Part shown: positions 10,970-21,700 of the stretch, piece after piece
How the letters are laid out: each line of letters starts with the position of its first letter
How positions within the stretch are numbered: position 1 is the first letter of the stretch
Assembly: GCA_011037195.1 (NCBI GenBank)
Contig: JAAEAF010003447.1
Span: forward strand, 62,001-126,000
DNA from: Triatoma infestans
Taxonomy: Eukaryota > Arthropoda > Insecta > Hemiptera > Reduviidae
Direction: 5' to 3'
DNA length: 64,000 nt
Notes under the pieces: generated by a model
Told to the model about the DNA's origin: nothing
Seen by the model: the letters and a program-made list of their open reading frames with translations, nothing else
Databases searched by the model: none
Position numbers and translations under genes: made by a program

Positions 10970-11535
10970 ACCTTCTTACATATCAATTGACTTACATAAT
11001 TTCTTGTATTAACTCTGCTTGTATTTCACATTTATGTATTACTGTACAAGCTTTTGACTGTCCATAAACTTTGCATCGCCTTCTTCACACCTTATCGATT
11101 TGCCTATTCGTTACTCCGAAATAATTTATCGCCCCCCCCCCTAATAAAAATAACTTGATAAGAAACTGAGCATACTTTATAACACTATTAAAAAAAAATT
11201 TAGTTATGGAGTATTCTGCAAAGCAGTAAACAAATTTATTATACACTATTTTTCTAATGTCTGATCATAACTTACAATAATTCCATTTTGCTATTAATCA
11301 CATACACTAGTAACATAACCTTATAACCTCCCCACATAATTATATACAACCAACAAGTGTAACAAGTAACAGAAACATTACGTTGAAGAGAACTCTCTAC
11401 ACGAACTTGGTGAATTTGCTCTGACGATGGATGAAAATCCGAAACCGGTCAGGAAGGAAATAAATATGCATGCTACGACGGATAAAATACCAGATGTTAT
11501 CCAGCATTGCGGATCCATCCACATATTCAGAAATA
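10970..11535 (+). mobile_element. Family B copy, long form, right arm of inverted pair
   Basis: It contains the 5' extension also seen at 596-990, then the shared 3' block with an intact short frame (SLHELGEFALTMDENPKPV, 11397-11453) and DKIPDVIQHCGSIHIF. It ends near catatt, as do other copies. Confidence 0.8.
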
Positions 11536-11849
11536 ACTTAGGTTGATTGAAGTTAGACTTACTGAACATTGTTTTGAGTGCAATAATAGACACTCCAATT
11601 ACATTACACTGTAATATTTTAGAGTGAGGAAATGGCAACGTGAGAAGAGAGTGACAGACTGACTGGCAGAGTGACGGTATAAAAACCATGTATGTTGAAC
11701 ATTGACGGCTGACTGTGACTCAATGTTGTTCGAGTGAGATTCAGGCACTGTTTTTATACAGACGGTTGGACTAGCCCCTATTCTCTTTAACTTCTCCTTA
11801 CAGTACACAAATGCTCTCCTTGGTTTGCCCCCTCTACAAGCTTGAGGAA

Positions 11850-11900
11850 AAAATGTAGTGAACTAGATGAGGAAGGATTAGGTCCTGGTTCGGTCATGAT
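11850..11900 (+). repeat. 51-bp direct repeat, right copy
   Basis: Partner of 10067-10117. Family A sequence resumes immediately to its right. Confidence 0.9.
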
Positions 11901-11904
11901 TCGA

Positions 11905-12660
11905 TCCACTATATCAGTCAACCGGAATACCGCTATACTGTACTTTACTATACTTTTAGTACTTCTTACTGTTTTGGAATTTTCTCATAAACGGCTCCTA
12001 TAATTGTCTTTAAACTTAGTTAATCAACAACGCATATAAACATCCACAACTTTTTATTTGAAACATTTTTCTGGGTAAGTTCATTTTAAGGAGTTTGTTG
12101 GGTGTAGGGGTGTCGTTAGGCTTTATTCCAAAGTTCTAATTCAGTAAAGTATACGATCCTACTGCCTATATGATATTAATAAGAATTAAATGTGTTGCCG
12201 AAAATTGCGAGTTTGAAGAAAATCCGTTGACCGGAAATGCGATTTTACTGAACTCTTCGTTTTTTTTTGTTTCGATTTTATTTCTGCGAAGATGTCAACG
12301 AGTTTCTTTGAACTGGTACACAAACTATATAGATCCCAATAATTTTGTTTGAAACTTTTTTCCGAATAAGTAGATTTCAGAGGGGAGGGGGGTTTAGGGG
12401 GCTAGAAAGTCACGCTTCTCTCAAATTGTCGTTTTCAGTTCACGGTCTCCTAGCTATACATGTATCATTGAAGTCAGTTAAATTTAGTTAAAGAAAGTTC
12501 AAACGTGCTATTTCATTTAAGTTCCAGGAAAGAAGCAGGCAATAAGTGTTTTGTTAAAATAGGTCAACCGGAAGATTTTTTTTTTTTTTAGTTTTTTGCG
12601 ATTTACTCCATCACAGCTCTAACGAATTCCTTCAAACTTTACACATATGCATTAGATAAT
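11905..12660 (+). mobile_element. Family A fragment, monomers
   Basis: Successive degenerate monomers, with ccggaatacc near 11922, ccggaaatgcg near 12230 and ccggaag near 12550. A G-rich tract lies at 12380-12400. The copy is cut by a SINE at about 12665. Confidence 0.7.
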
Positions 12661-12664
12661 TTTT

Positions 12665-12855
12665 TTTTTTCTCTCAGGAGGGATATTACACTGGGATCTG
12701 AAAGATATATCCCCCCGCTGCAGGCAGAGTTCTCCAAACAGTGAGCTGTAGATGCTCCTAGGAAGTGGAAATCTAAGGGAAGCATTGCCAGGATTTGAAT
12801 CGGAGACCTTTCGTTAGTAGTCCAGCGCGCTACCACTTGGCTAATCCCTTCCCCC
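12665..12855 (-). mobile_element. tRNA-derived SINE-like element
   Basis: Read on the minus strand from about 12855, the head has an RNA polymerase III box A (TAGCCAAGTGGTAGCGCGC) and, after suitable spacing, a box B-like CGATTCAAATCC. This is followed by a non-tRNA body of about 120 nt ending in an A-run (12660-12671 on the plus strand is T-rich). The anticodon arm does not fold cleanly and a tail follows the head, so this is a retroposed tRNA relative and not a tRNA gene. No clean target duplication was found. Confidence 0.65.
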
Positions 12856-12934
12856 GTATATATTTACTGAATACTCTATCACTTTTATTTGAAACAAAAA
12901 AATTCATTAGGGGGGAGACTGGGAAAAAAACATT

Positions 12935-13045
12935 TTTTTCAGACTCAGTGGGACCGAAAAGCATGTATTTCCGGTGAACACTCAATTTGGAAAATTTGAC
13001 GCGATCGAAATACTTACCCTAATACGAAAGTACGTAAGAGAAAAA
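12935..13045 (-). mobile_element. Family A left-end fragment
   Basis: It contains gcatgtatttccggtgaa, then aatttgacgcgatcg and a degenerate hairpin ending cgtaagagaaaa. Only the hairpin end survives. Confidence 0.6.
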
Positions 13046-13920
13046 AAAAGAAAAAAGAAAAAAGAAACCTGATACAAACAGCATTCAAATGAAATTTGAT
13101 ATTAGTTACAAAATTGCAAACAAGTTTAACTTCATATAAAGAAAATAACCATTAACATATTAAAATTAAATCCTATTATAATACTTTTATAAATTAAACA
13201 TTATCTCCATATATTTTTTGTTATCTACATTATCTAATAAATTATAATATGAAGTATGAAACAAACAAAACATAAATGATGGAATGATAAATCAGATTAT
13301 CTATCTAAAACAAAATAAAAATAAATAAACCCCGTAGGGTATGTTGAATACAGGACGAAGGAACAAAGTGGGAAAACAGGGAAACAAAGCTAAACATCAT
13401 GACAAGAAGAGAAAGGGTGAAATGGGAGGGAACAGGAGACATGGAAATAATATAAATTGTAAGAGAGTGAGAGAGAGAGAGAGTGTGATAGAGAGAGAGA
13501 GATTTACAAAACTTACCAACATTCATGTAATATACAAATCCTGAAAATGGTGAACTTATATATCTATATACACTGTATACATATGTAATATGTATATCTA
13601 AAGGATAAATATACAAATATATATACAACAGAGTGTATACATTGTTACCATCAAATACACCTACAGTACCTATTTGACCCCCTAGCCGCCGCACCTATCT
13701 GCTGGCTCCCTCACTATATCACGCCATTTTGGTCCATTTATACCTGGATATCAATATGAAGATAAGTTGCAAGATATAAAAAGACCAGATGACTTATCAT
13801 TTTCCTAAAACATATTTGTAAAAATGACTTTATTATGCTCATTTCAGTTAAATATTACTTTTTGTCTAATGACCCTAATTATCTAATAGTGAAATCTTTT
13901 TTTTTGTTTGCATTTTCTTT
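13046..13920. other. Low-complexity stretch with (GA)n
   Basis: An impure (GA)n tract lies at about 13463-13503. The overlapping frames on both strands encode only repeat-derived peptides. No gene was recognised. Confidence 0.6.
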
Positions 13921-13921
13921 T

Positions 13922-14928
13922 GCTTTCTCTTAATACTTTCTAATACGCTCTTACGCTTTCTAATAGGTAAGAGGAAGTATTGTAATCGTGTCAAATTTTC
14001 GATATCGAGTTTTCACCGGAAATATCCGTTTTGCGGTCCACTGAGTCCAAAAAAAGGGTTTTTAGCAAATGGTCTGTGTGTGTGTGGGTAAACAGCATAG
14101 CTCAAAAATGATAAATCGTAGAAAGTTCAAACTTGATATTCCGTTTGGGTATCACCGTGGAATCCGACAGTGGGTCATCTGTCAAAATTCCTCAACCGGA
14201 AGTACCACTTTACTATCTAATTTTTTGCAATTTTTTCAAAAGTGGCTCCAATGATTTTCTTTAACCTTATGCATCAACTACGCTTACAAAAATCTACAAC
14301 TTTTATTTGAAACATTTCTCTGGAAAAATTCATTTAAGGGCACTTTTGGGGGAGAAGTGGGTTTAGGATTTTCTCTAAAGTGCTATTTCAGTTTACTATT
14401 TCTATAGTATACGGCATTCTTGCCGTCATCTAAATAATATTAATTAGAATTAAATGTGTTGTTGAAATTCCAAGTTTGAAAATATCGAATGACCGGAAGT
14501 GCGTTTTTACTGAAAAATATTTTTCAGTTTTCTGCTGTTTTCTGTAATACGGCTCCAACGACTTTATTTAAACTTTGAATATCTACTACACATACAAGGA
14601 TCTAGAATTTTTATTTGTAACATTTCTCCGGGAAAATGCATTTAAGGGCACTTTTGGGGGAGGGGTGGGGTTAGTTTGTCCTCTAAAGTGCTATTTCAGT
14701 TTATTACACAATTCTATCATCTAAATAATATTAATTAGAATTAAATGTGATGTTTGAAGAAAACTAGTAAACCGGAAGTGTTTTTTTTACTGAACAGTTT
14801 TTTGTGATTTTCTCCATAAAAACACCGACGAATTTTATTAAATTTTGTAAACTAACTATTAAGTTTGTTGCCAATTACAGTTTTGAAAACTGGAGTAAGA
14901 GAAAGTTGTGTGAGTGTTTCACACCAGA
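13922..14928 (+). mobile_element. Family A copy, complete
   Basis: Near-complete plus-strand copy of about 1.0 kb. The left hairpin region (13922-13978) shows several partial reduplications of ctttctaata/cttac. It is followed by gtgtcaaattttcgatatcg, ttttcaccggaaatatcc, ggtctgtgtgtgtgtg (14070-14086) and aacagcatagctc. Three ccggaagt sites follow at about 14199, 14493 and 14773, spaced near 290 bp. G-rich tracts lie at 14337-14360 and 14646-14670. The right end is ggagtaagagaaagtt then gtgtgagtgtttcacac and caga at 14928, followed by T13. Confidence 0.9.
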
Positions 14929-15031
14929 TTTTTTTTTTTTTAAATCACTTAGTGATGAACTGTGTATTATTATATCATATTACATCAAAAAAAAATTTGG
15001 TCTTTTCATTTGGTATTGCAAAATAGAAAAA

Positions 15032-15370
15032 TCTGGTGTGAAACATGCAAACGAAGTTTTCTTACTCTTGTCAGTTATATATAAAATGACGAATTATCTT
15101 TAAACTCAAATTCTACATATTTGTGTTAATATAGATTTAGAGATGATGGTGGGGAAAAGTACCTACTTACTAACCCAAGCAGAGAGAGAAGTGATTATAT
15201 TGTATGCTCAGCAGAGAGAGCGCACCACTGCGTATAAACATTTGAAATCTAATGCCACAAATTCCGCACAACTATTCAAAATACAAATACGTTTATTATG
15301 TCTGTGCGGTAGTCATATTCCAAATTTGAAAGAAAAGCATTGTACCTATTTTCCAGATTTTTTTTTTTTT
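15032..15370 (-). mobile_element. Family A, variant-core subfamily
   Basis: It starts tctggtgtgaaacatgc. The interior matches the 7.2-, 26.0- and 37.6-kb variant cores (gtgattatattgtatgctc at about 15190). Confidence 0.6.
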
Positions 15371-15606
15371 CTGGCCTTCTGTACTTAGCAGATAGCCATA
15401 ATATAATGATATAAAGATAATTAACTGTTTATAGTTTGTTTTTTTTTTAAATTTAATTTATGTGGCCTATTATGTTTACACCTATTAAAAAGTAAGAATA
15501 TTTATAGATTATTAAGATGGTAATTTTAATAAGGAAACTGTTTTAGAGGAAACTTTAATAGAAATTTTACTTTAATTTGTGTGTGTGTGTGCACGTGCGT
15601 ATGTGT

Positions 15607-17642
15607 TTAGAGAGTAATATTGTTTGCTTTTATGAATCTGTACAATTCTAAATATATATCGTGATTGTTATGGCTCAGAATCGTATGTAGGTTTGGTAGT
15701 AGTGGACAATTCTTCTGTATGAAAGATTCCCACAGTCGATCTCTACCAATTGTATATTTTTGACAGGTTAGTATTAAATGGTTAGCGTCAGCTATCGTTT
15801 CTTGATCACACGGACATACTGAGTCTATAGTGATCCCTATACGCGCCAGATGATGGGGCGAATAGTTATGATTAAAACGAAGCCTGCTGAGTGAGTATAG
15901 AATTTTCTATTTTCGCAGTAGTTATGGTACCAAGGTTTTTTAGGTATAGATGCTTGTATGGAGTTGTAGAATTTTCCTTTTATAAGTGATATATGTCTAT
16001 AAAATTCTTCCCATTTCTGGTAGCATAGTTTTTTATAATAGTTTTTAATGTCAGATGGAGACAGTGAACCCAAATTTGGAGATTGCTGTAGGATGGCCAG
16101 TTTTGCTCCGAGATCCGCCTTCTCATTACCATACAACCCAGAGTGACCCTTCACCCATATTATCCCCACTAAAACACCATTGGAATTTAACTTGTTTATC
16201 ATATTTATGGTGTCCAGGATCAGGAAAGAAGGATCATCACCAGGATGTTTCAATTTTTGCAGCACACTTTTACTATCACTCATAATCAGTGAACGTTTGA
16301 TATTACTGGACCGAATACTACATAAACATTTGTTAATAGCTATCAGTTCAGCTGTAAATATTGAGGCGAAATTATTAAGTTTAAATTGTGACATTGTGTC
16401 AGACTGCAAGTGATAGATTGAACATCCAACCCCATTCACATTTTTTGATCCATCCGTATAAAAATGGTGATAATCAGTGAATTTACATTCAACTTTTGAG
16501 AGAAAATTTGTGTTGTTTATAACGTTTGGGAGTGCGGAATCATAATGATAGAGGCTGTATAAAATATAATGGTTTCTAAGGAGATTCTGAAACTCAAAAT
16601 GATACCTGGGTAGAAGTTCGGTACGGTTTAGAGTGGATGCAAAATGCGACAAGTCGCAGAAAACCTCAACTACAATTGGTGTTTTCTTTTTTGACCAATA
16701 TCTTTCTGTAAAAACTCTTGCTGCTATGGTGCTTATTCGTTTAATTACCGAATGATTGCTGACACCAAGTCTGTCCACTATAAAACGAGATGCCATAAAT
16801 TTCCTTCTAATTTTCAAAGGGAACTCACGAGCCTCTACAAGAAGGGCGTTGGTTGGAGTGGATTTAAGGGCTCCCAGACAAGATCTCAGGGCTTTAAATT
16901 GAATCCTGTTCACTTTTTCTAAATGAGTGTTTGAAGCATCTCCATACAGGAAGCAGCCATAATCAATTCTGGAAAGAATCAGTTGTCTATAGATCATCAA
17001 TGATGTTTTCACATCGGCTCCATAGTTTAGATGATTGATATATCTCAGTATGTTTAGGGACTGTTCACACTTTTCAGCCAGTTGTTCAACATGTTGTCTC
17101 CATAGCAGTTTGTTGTCTATCACCATACCTAATGTTTTAAATATGCGCTCTAATCGCAGGCGGTATCCGCCTAGAGTAAGAGACGAAGGTAAGTTATATT
17201 TTCTATGTCTAGTAAAGACTGTGACAGAGCTTTTACTCTCAGATAGAGTGAGACCCATATTTGAGCACCACTTGTTGAATGACCACATTGCGGCATTCAG
17301 ACTGCTTTTAGCTTCTTCTAACGTACGCTCTTGGCTGAAGAGAATGATATCATCCGCATACTGAGATACACAGACATCGTCTCCTATAACAGTCTGGAGA
17401 TCGGCTGTATAGATGTTGAAGAGCAACGGACTGAGTACAGCCCCTTGCGGCAATCCCAAATAGGTTATACGTGGACCATAAAATTTGCCATTATGACGAA
17501 CAGTGATGGAACGGAAGGAAAGGAGATTGTAGATATGTATGACAATTCTTGATGGAACGCCTAATTTTATCATTTTATCTATTAATATTGGAATATCGAC
17601 ATTATTGTAGGCGTTGGTTAGGTCGATATTCGCTGCCAGCAT
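15607..17642 (-). pseudogene. LINE ORF2, second part: RT core, RNase H and frameshifted C-terminus
   Basis: This is the continuation of ORF2 in the same frame as the upstream segment, which ends at two stops. The open frame runs from the ATG at 17642 to a premature stop at 15837 (601 residues). It shows the first RT catalytic aspartate at residue 7 (ANIDLTNAYNNV), YLGLPQGAVLSPLLF at 61-75 and the YADD box at 95-98. The RNase H catalytic set is complete: D397 in YTDGSK, E432 in FTAELIAI, D456 in MSDSKSV, H500 in WVKGHSG and D510 in NEKAD. Near 15890-15905 a frameshift garbles the last residues. In the next frame the sequence continues (SRLRFNHNYSPHHLARIGI, then CPC and ANHLILTC, a CCHC-type zinc motif) to a stop at 15607-15609. 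The ATG at 17642 is an internal methionine, not a true start. Confidence 0.88.
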
Positions 17643-17708
17643 GTACTTGTTATCAGCAAAACATTTATGTATATCAGATACAAAGCTGCGTCAATGTATA
17701 TCAGAGCG

Positions 17709-19343
17709 TCATGCATCTATTGTGCAATGCTTTTTTCTGAAACCATGTTGATAGCATGGGACTTTTTTGTTTGCTTCTGCCCACCACTCCAGTCTGTTTT
17801 TAATGAGGCGTTCGAACGTCTTGCCAATACAAGAGGACAATGCGATAGGACGATAGGAGTCAGGGAGGGAAGGAACTTTGTTTGGCTTCAATAATGGCAC
17901 CACAATTTGCTTACTCCAATCATCTATACGCCTCTCTTGCATCCAAACATCATTGATGATCCTCAAGAGAAGCCTCCTACCAGTAACTGAAAGGTTGCTC
18001 AACATGGGGTAGTGAATGTTATCTGCTCCAGGAGAGGTATTAGAATTAGTTTTAAGAGAGAGAAGTAGTTCTTGATAAGAAAAAGGATTGTTAAGTCTAT
18101 CGGAAGAGGAAGATAAGTTGTCTAAAGAGGTGACTAGATTTGGAACTATCTCAGGCGTGAGGGAGCACAGGAATTCTGGGACCCATTCATCAGATGTTGT
18201 AGTTAAGCGACCCGAAAATCCATGACGGAGAGCCTTAACGCCACTCCATATTTCTTTAATAGGAGTATTTCTGTTCAGCGAATTACAAAATTCTGTCCAT
18301 TTATCTTTCTTCTTTCTTTTATATATTTTCCGGCAAAATGCAGAAGCTCTTTTGCAGTTAATGTAGGTGGTCAGACTGGGCGTCAATTTGTAAATTTTAA
18401 AAGTATCTATATTCTGTTTCCTAGCCCTGTCGCATTCCGCATCCCACCAAGGTTTTGGAGGGAATCTAGGCTTACGCCCAAGGTAAGGTTTTGCTTGAGG
18501 AATAGCAGCCTCGGCTGCCTTATTAATGTTTTCGACAAAATTCATATAATTGGTTTGTGGATCTTGTGAGATGTTCATTTGAGTTAACATTTTATCAGAT
18601 ACTAGGGTGTAGAGGTTCCAATCAGCTGATTTTAAATTCCATTTTCCACGAGACGGACTGGAATTGTGAATGGGTAAGATGTTTTTATCTAATGTGAGGA
18701 GAATTCCTAAGTGGTCTGACCCAAAAGGTTCATCTATTACCTTCCAATCTAGCCTAGCTACGAGTGACGGGGAACAAATGGAGAGATCGATGGCGGAAGG
18801 ACGTCTGTCATGTCTCTGTAGCAGTGTGGCTGAGCCGTCATTCAACAAGCATAGATTTTCATCATGTATAGCGTCGAGTAATTCCCTACCATCAGAATTA
18901 TTAAATGAGCAGCCAAAACTTTTATGATATGCATTGAAGTCCCCACATATTAGATACGGAGAGTTCAAGGATCGAAATAATGATGCCCAAAGTTCGGACT
19001 TTAATTTGTGCCCAGGTGCGCAATATAATGAAACCAGAGTGATGTGTGAATTTGAGATTTTACAGCTGATTCCACAGGTTTGAATTTTATTGTTATTAAA
19101 TTTAGATTGAAAGATTCTTTTTTTGAAATAAATATTATTTCTGATCAGAATTCCGGCCCCACCGTAACCGTCATTTCTGTCGGCTCTAATAAATGTATAA
19201 TTAGAAATATTAATGGTTTGCAAACGTTTACACCAGGTTTCTGATAAGAAAACTATTTCTATGTTGTTTAATTTCAAAAATGTTTCTAGATAGTTTCTAT
19301 TGACCTGAAGCGATCTAATATTTAATTGTAACATTTTCATCAT
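17709..19343 (-). pseudogene. LINE ORF2, first part: endonuclease and RT N-terminus
   Basis: 544 residues starting MMKMLQLNIRS, a standard endonuclease N-terminus, which supports the start at 19343. Catalytic endonuclease residues are present: E35 in FLSETW, D135 and N137 in CGDFNA, D186 in SAIDLSIC, and the SDH triad at 209-211. GYGGAGILIR (59-68) is also typical. The RT N-terminal fingers follow from about residue 430 (GADNIHYPMLSNL, VPLLKPNKV, DSYRPIALSSCIGKTFERL). The segment stops at TGA 17709-17711, just after QHGFRKKHCTIDA, in the middle of the RT. A second in-frame TGA lies six codons later. Endonuclease and RT are thus split, so the copy is inactive unless the stops are read through or are sequence errors. 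Confidence 0.9.
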
Positions 19344-19509
19344 TTTGTTTTTGTTTTTGTTTTTTGTAATTACTAATTTATAAAAGAAAAGACGAAAAAA
19401 ATTAAAGATAAAATAAAAGGAAAATAATTACTAAGATGTGCGTAGTTATTTAGAGCAAAAAACAGATCGAAAATTATTGTTATAAATAATATGACGAATT
19501 AGAATAATT

Positions 19510-21237
19510 TTATGGTGTGCTATGTGTATGTGTGTGTGTATTTGATGAGTCTGTATTAGTATCTTTGTTGTTGGATTTGGACAGTTCTTTTGAATTCGTA
19601 CTATTTAACTTTGAACTGTCATTACTGTTGGACATAATTTTTTCCAAGTTATACGCAATAAATTTAAAAATTTCATTTTTATTTGAATAATTATATTTTA
19701 TTTTATTAATTAACTGTAAGACGTATTCCACATTACTATCTTGTTCTTCGGTCTGAATGTCGTTGTTTGGATTACGTTGTACTGGGTTAATTGTTCGTCT
19801 GTCTGTACGTAGGTGGTGTGGGTGTTCTATAGAATGCCTGTATAATTTTCTATTTTCCACTACTTCCGAGCCATTATGTATGTTAGTATTGTTAACAACC
19901 GGTATCGCTTCATTACCAAATGTATTTGATTTGATTAAGTCACGGTATTCTTTTGACAAATTTCCTTTATCAACTGCTTTAGTTTTATTCAGTTTTTGAC
20001 TATGTTTACGTACTACTCGTGTTGTAGAATTTGATGTAAGTACATCAGGAAATTCCTCCTCACTTAAAATGTCAAATTTGTTCTTTGTAACCGTGGCGAA
20101 TGTATTTTTATTTAGTATTTTATTTTTAATTTCATTATTTTTCATTATTTTAATTGGGCAGTCCCTAGAAGTTGATCTATGATCACCATTACAATGAACA
20201 CATGTTGGCAACACAGCATCACTCACTGTACACTCACTGATTTTATGATTCTCTCCACAATGATCACACCTACTTTTACTTCTGCATTGCTCTTCTGAAT
20301 GCCTGAATCGCAAACAGTTTTTGCATTGCCTTGTGGAAGGTATGTAAGGATCAACCTTACACCTAACTCCATATAAAGAAACATACTGCGGCAGTGATTG
20401 GCTATCAAAATTAATAAAACAGACCGGAAGTTTCTCAATTAGCAATTTATTATTAATAAACTTTTTTCTAGTGAGACGTCTAATTTCGAAAGGAGCGAAA
20501 GGGGAGATAAGCTCATTTAAAATTTCACTATCCTTCAAATCCACATCGATATCCCTAATTACTCCTGTACATTGTACTCCAAAGTTAGGAATGTATGCTG
20601 TAATTTCACGCTCTTTAAGTATATCTAGAGATAATAAGTTATTAGCTGACTGAGGTGTACTTGTAGTAATTTTTATTCTATTCTGGCCAGCGACAGAAAT
20701 ATCAATTATTTCCTGTGTAAAATCCTTAGCAGATTTAAACAACCATTTTCCTAAGGCCATTCTGTGCACCTTGCCTAAATTACCCTTGTTACCTTCAAGA
20801 TTAATGACATATGGACCCTTGTCAGAGGGTCGATAGCGATTTTTACTAGCTTTACTGATATAATCAAGTTTGTGCATTGATTGATTTCTATTAGAATTAG
20901 TGTTAACTTCTTGAACATGCACTTTAGTGACATTACTCACTATTGCCTCGCCTGATCTTTTATTAGTTCTAACAACTGATTCATGCGTAATTGGTGTTAA
21001 TGTGAGATTAGTACTGGAGTTAGACATACATTGTTCCACATCCATGTTATATTTATTATCGACATTATTTACGTTACTGTTTTTTTCTACATTTATATTA
21101 GTACTATTTACTTTATCATAATTAAGATTAGTGTTTGATAAATTGGCAGTTATACCTTCACCAACACACAACTTATCTCGTATTGGATCCAAAAGAGGAG
21201 GGCCAGGAGACCCTCCACTGTCTGTAGACATTTTCAC
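19510..21237 (-). CDS. LINE ORF1, Gag-like zinc-knuckle protein
   Basis: An open frame of 575 residues. The N-terminal 150 residues are Asn/Ser-rich and probably disordered. A central region (about 150-300) is likely the RNA-binding fold of ORF1 proteins. Three consecutive zinc knuckles follow: CKNCLRFRHSEEQC (305-318, CX2CX4HX4C), CDHCGENHKISEC (324-336) and CVHCNGDHRSTSRDC (346-360). This three-knuckle arrangement is characteristic of I- and jockey-type ORF1. The C-terminal 200 residues are again Asn/Lys/Ser-rich and end in a His-Thr run derived from a (GT)n microsatellite (about 19517-19545), so the original C-terminus may have been altered. Such proteins coat the element RNA and chaperone target-primed reverse transcription. 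The frame is fully open, in contrast to ORF2. Confidence 0.9.
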   Translation of the reverse strand: MKMSTDSGGSPGPPLLDPIRDKLCVGEGITANLSNTNLNYDKVNSTNINVEKNSNVNNVDNKYNMDVEQCMSNSSTNLTLTPITHESVVRTNKRSGEAIVSNVTKVHVQEVNTNSNRNQSMHKLDYISKASKNRYRPSDKGPYVINLEGNKGNLGKVHRMALGKWLFKSAKDFTQEIIDISVAGQNRIKITTSTPQSANNLLSLDILKEREITAYIPNFGVQCTGVIRDIDVDLKDSEILNELISPFAPFEIRRLTRKKFINNKLLIEKLPVCFINFDSQSLPQYVSLYGVRCKVDPYIPSTRQCKNCLRFRHSEEQCRSKSRCDHCGENHKISECTVSDAVLPTCVHCNGDHRSTSRDCPIKIMKNNEIKNKILNKNTFATVTKNKFDILSEEEFPDVLTSNSTTRVVRKHSQKLNKTKAVDKGNLSKEYRDLIKSNTFGNEAIPVVNNTNIHNGSEVVENRKLYRHSIEHPHHLRTDRRTINPVQRNPNNDIQTEEQDSNVEYVLQLINKIKYNYSNKNEIFKFIAYNLEKIMSNSNDSSKLNSTNSKELSKSNNKDTNTDSSNTHTHTHSTP

Positions 21238-21494
21238 AAGCCCAGGTTCTCACTTCTTGTGTTTGAAGTAGAAAAGAGAATAAAAAGAAGAAGAAAAAAC
21301 AAAAAACAAAACAAACAAAAAAAAAGTTTTGAAGAAATAAAAAAGAAATGTAAGAAAAGATATAATAACTGTAAGTAAAGAGTAAAAAGAAAATTGAAAA
21401 AGTGTAAAAAAAAAAAAAAAGAAGAAGAAAATTGATTAGAATAGAAATAATATAACACACTGAGAATATGCACACTATATAGATGTTGACTGTT

Positions 21495-21690
21495 TGAAGT
21501 TCAAACTACAACTGCTCCAGAAAATTTAAAAAAACAAAAAAAACAAACTCAAAAACCTATCTGTAAAGTGGCACTTCCGGTTATCCGGTTTCCCTTTAAA
21601 CTTGGAATTCCAGCAATACTTTGATTGTCAATTAATTAATGATAAACGTTGTAGAACCGAATATAGTATCTACAATCTACATGACACTTT
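21495..21690 (-). mobile_element. Family A fragment
   Basis: Minus-strand monomer piece with cacttccggttatccgg near 21570 and ggaattccagc. It abuts the 5' side of the LINE. Confidence 0.55.
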
Positions 21691-21700
21691 AGGAAAAAAA

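Larger units (their letters stand above)
15560..21480 (-). mobile_element. Near-full-length LINE (I/jockey-type, with RNase H)
   Basis: A two-ORF non-LTR retrotransposon on the minus strand. ORF1 (21237-19510) is followed after 166 nt by ORF2 (19343 to about 15607). ORF1 has zinc knuckles; ORF2 has an apurinic-type endonuclease, reverse transcriptase, RNase H and a C-terminal zinc motif. An RNase H domain together with an endonuclease points to the I superfamily (I, Nimb, LOA or relatives); the exact clade cannot be fixed by eye. The outer boundaries are estimates: the 5' UTR is taken to reach about 21480 and the 3' UTR about 15560. No target duplication was identified. Confidence 0.9.

Noticed and set aside
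12756..12850. tRNA gene on the minus strand
   Set aside because: Boxes A and B are present, but the anticodon arm does not pair and a SINE body with an A-run follows.
13305..13694. 129-codon minus-strand frame rich in Leu, Ser and Tyr
   Set aside because: It spans the (GA)n tract and AT repeats; composition follows the repeat, with no motif.
21173..21475. Phe-rich hydrophobic minus-strand frames near the LINE 5' UTR
   Set aside because: They come from A-rich 5' UTR sequence read as poly-Phe; they overlap the ORF1 start in another frame.
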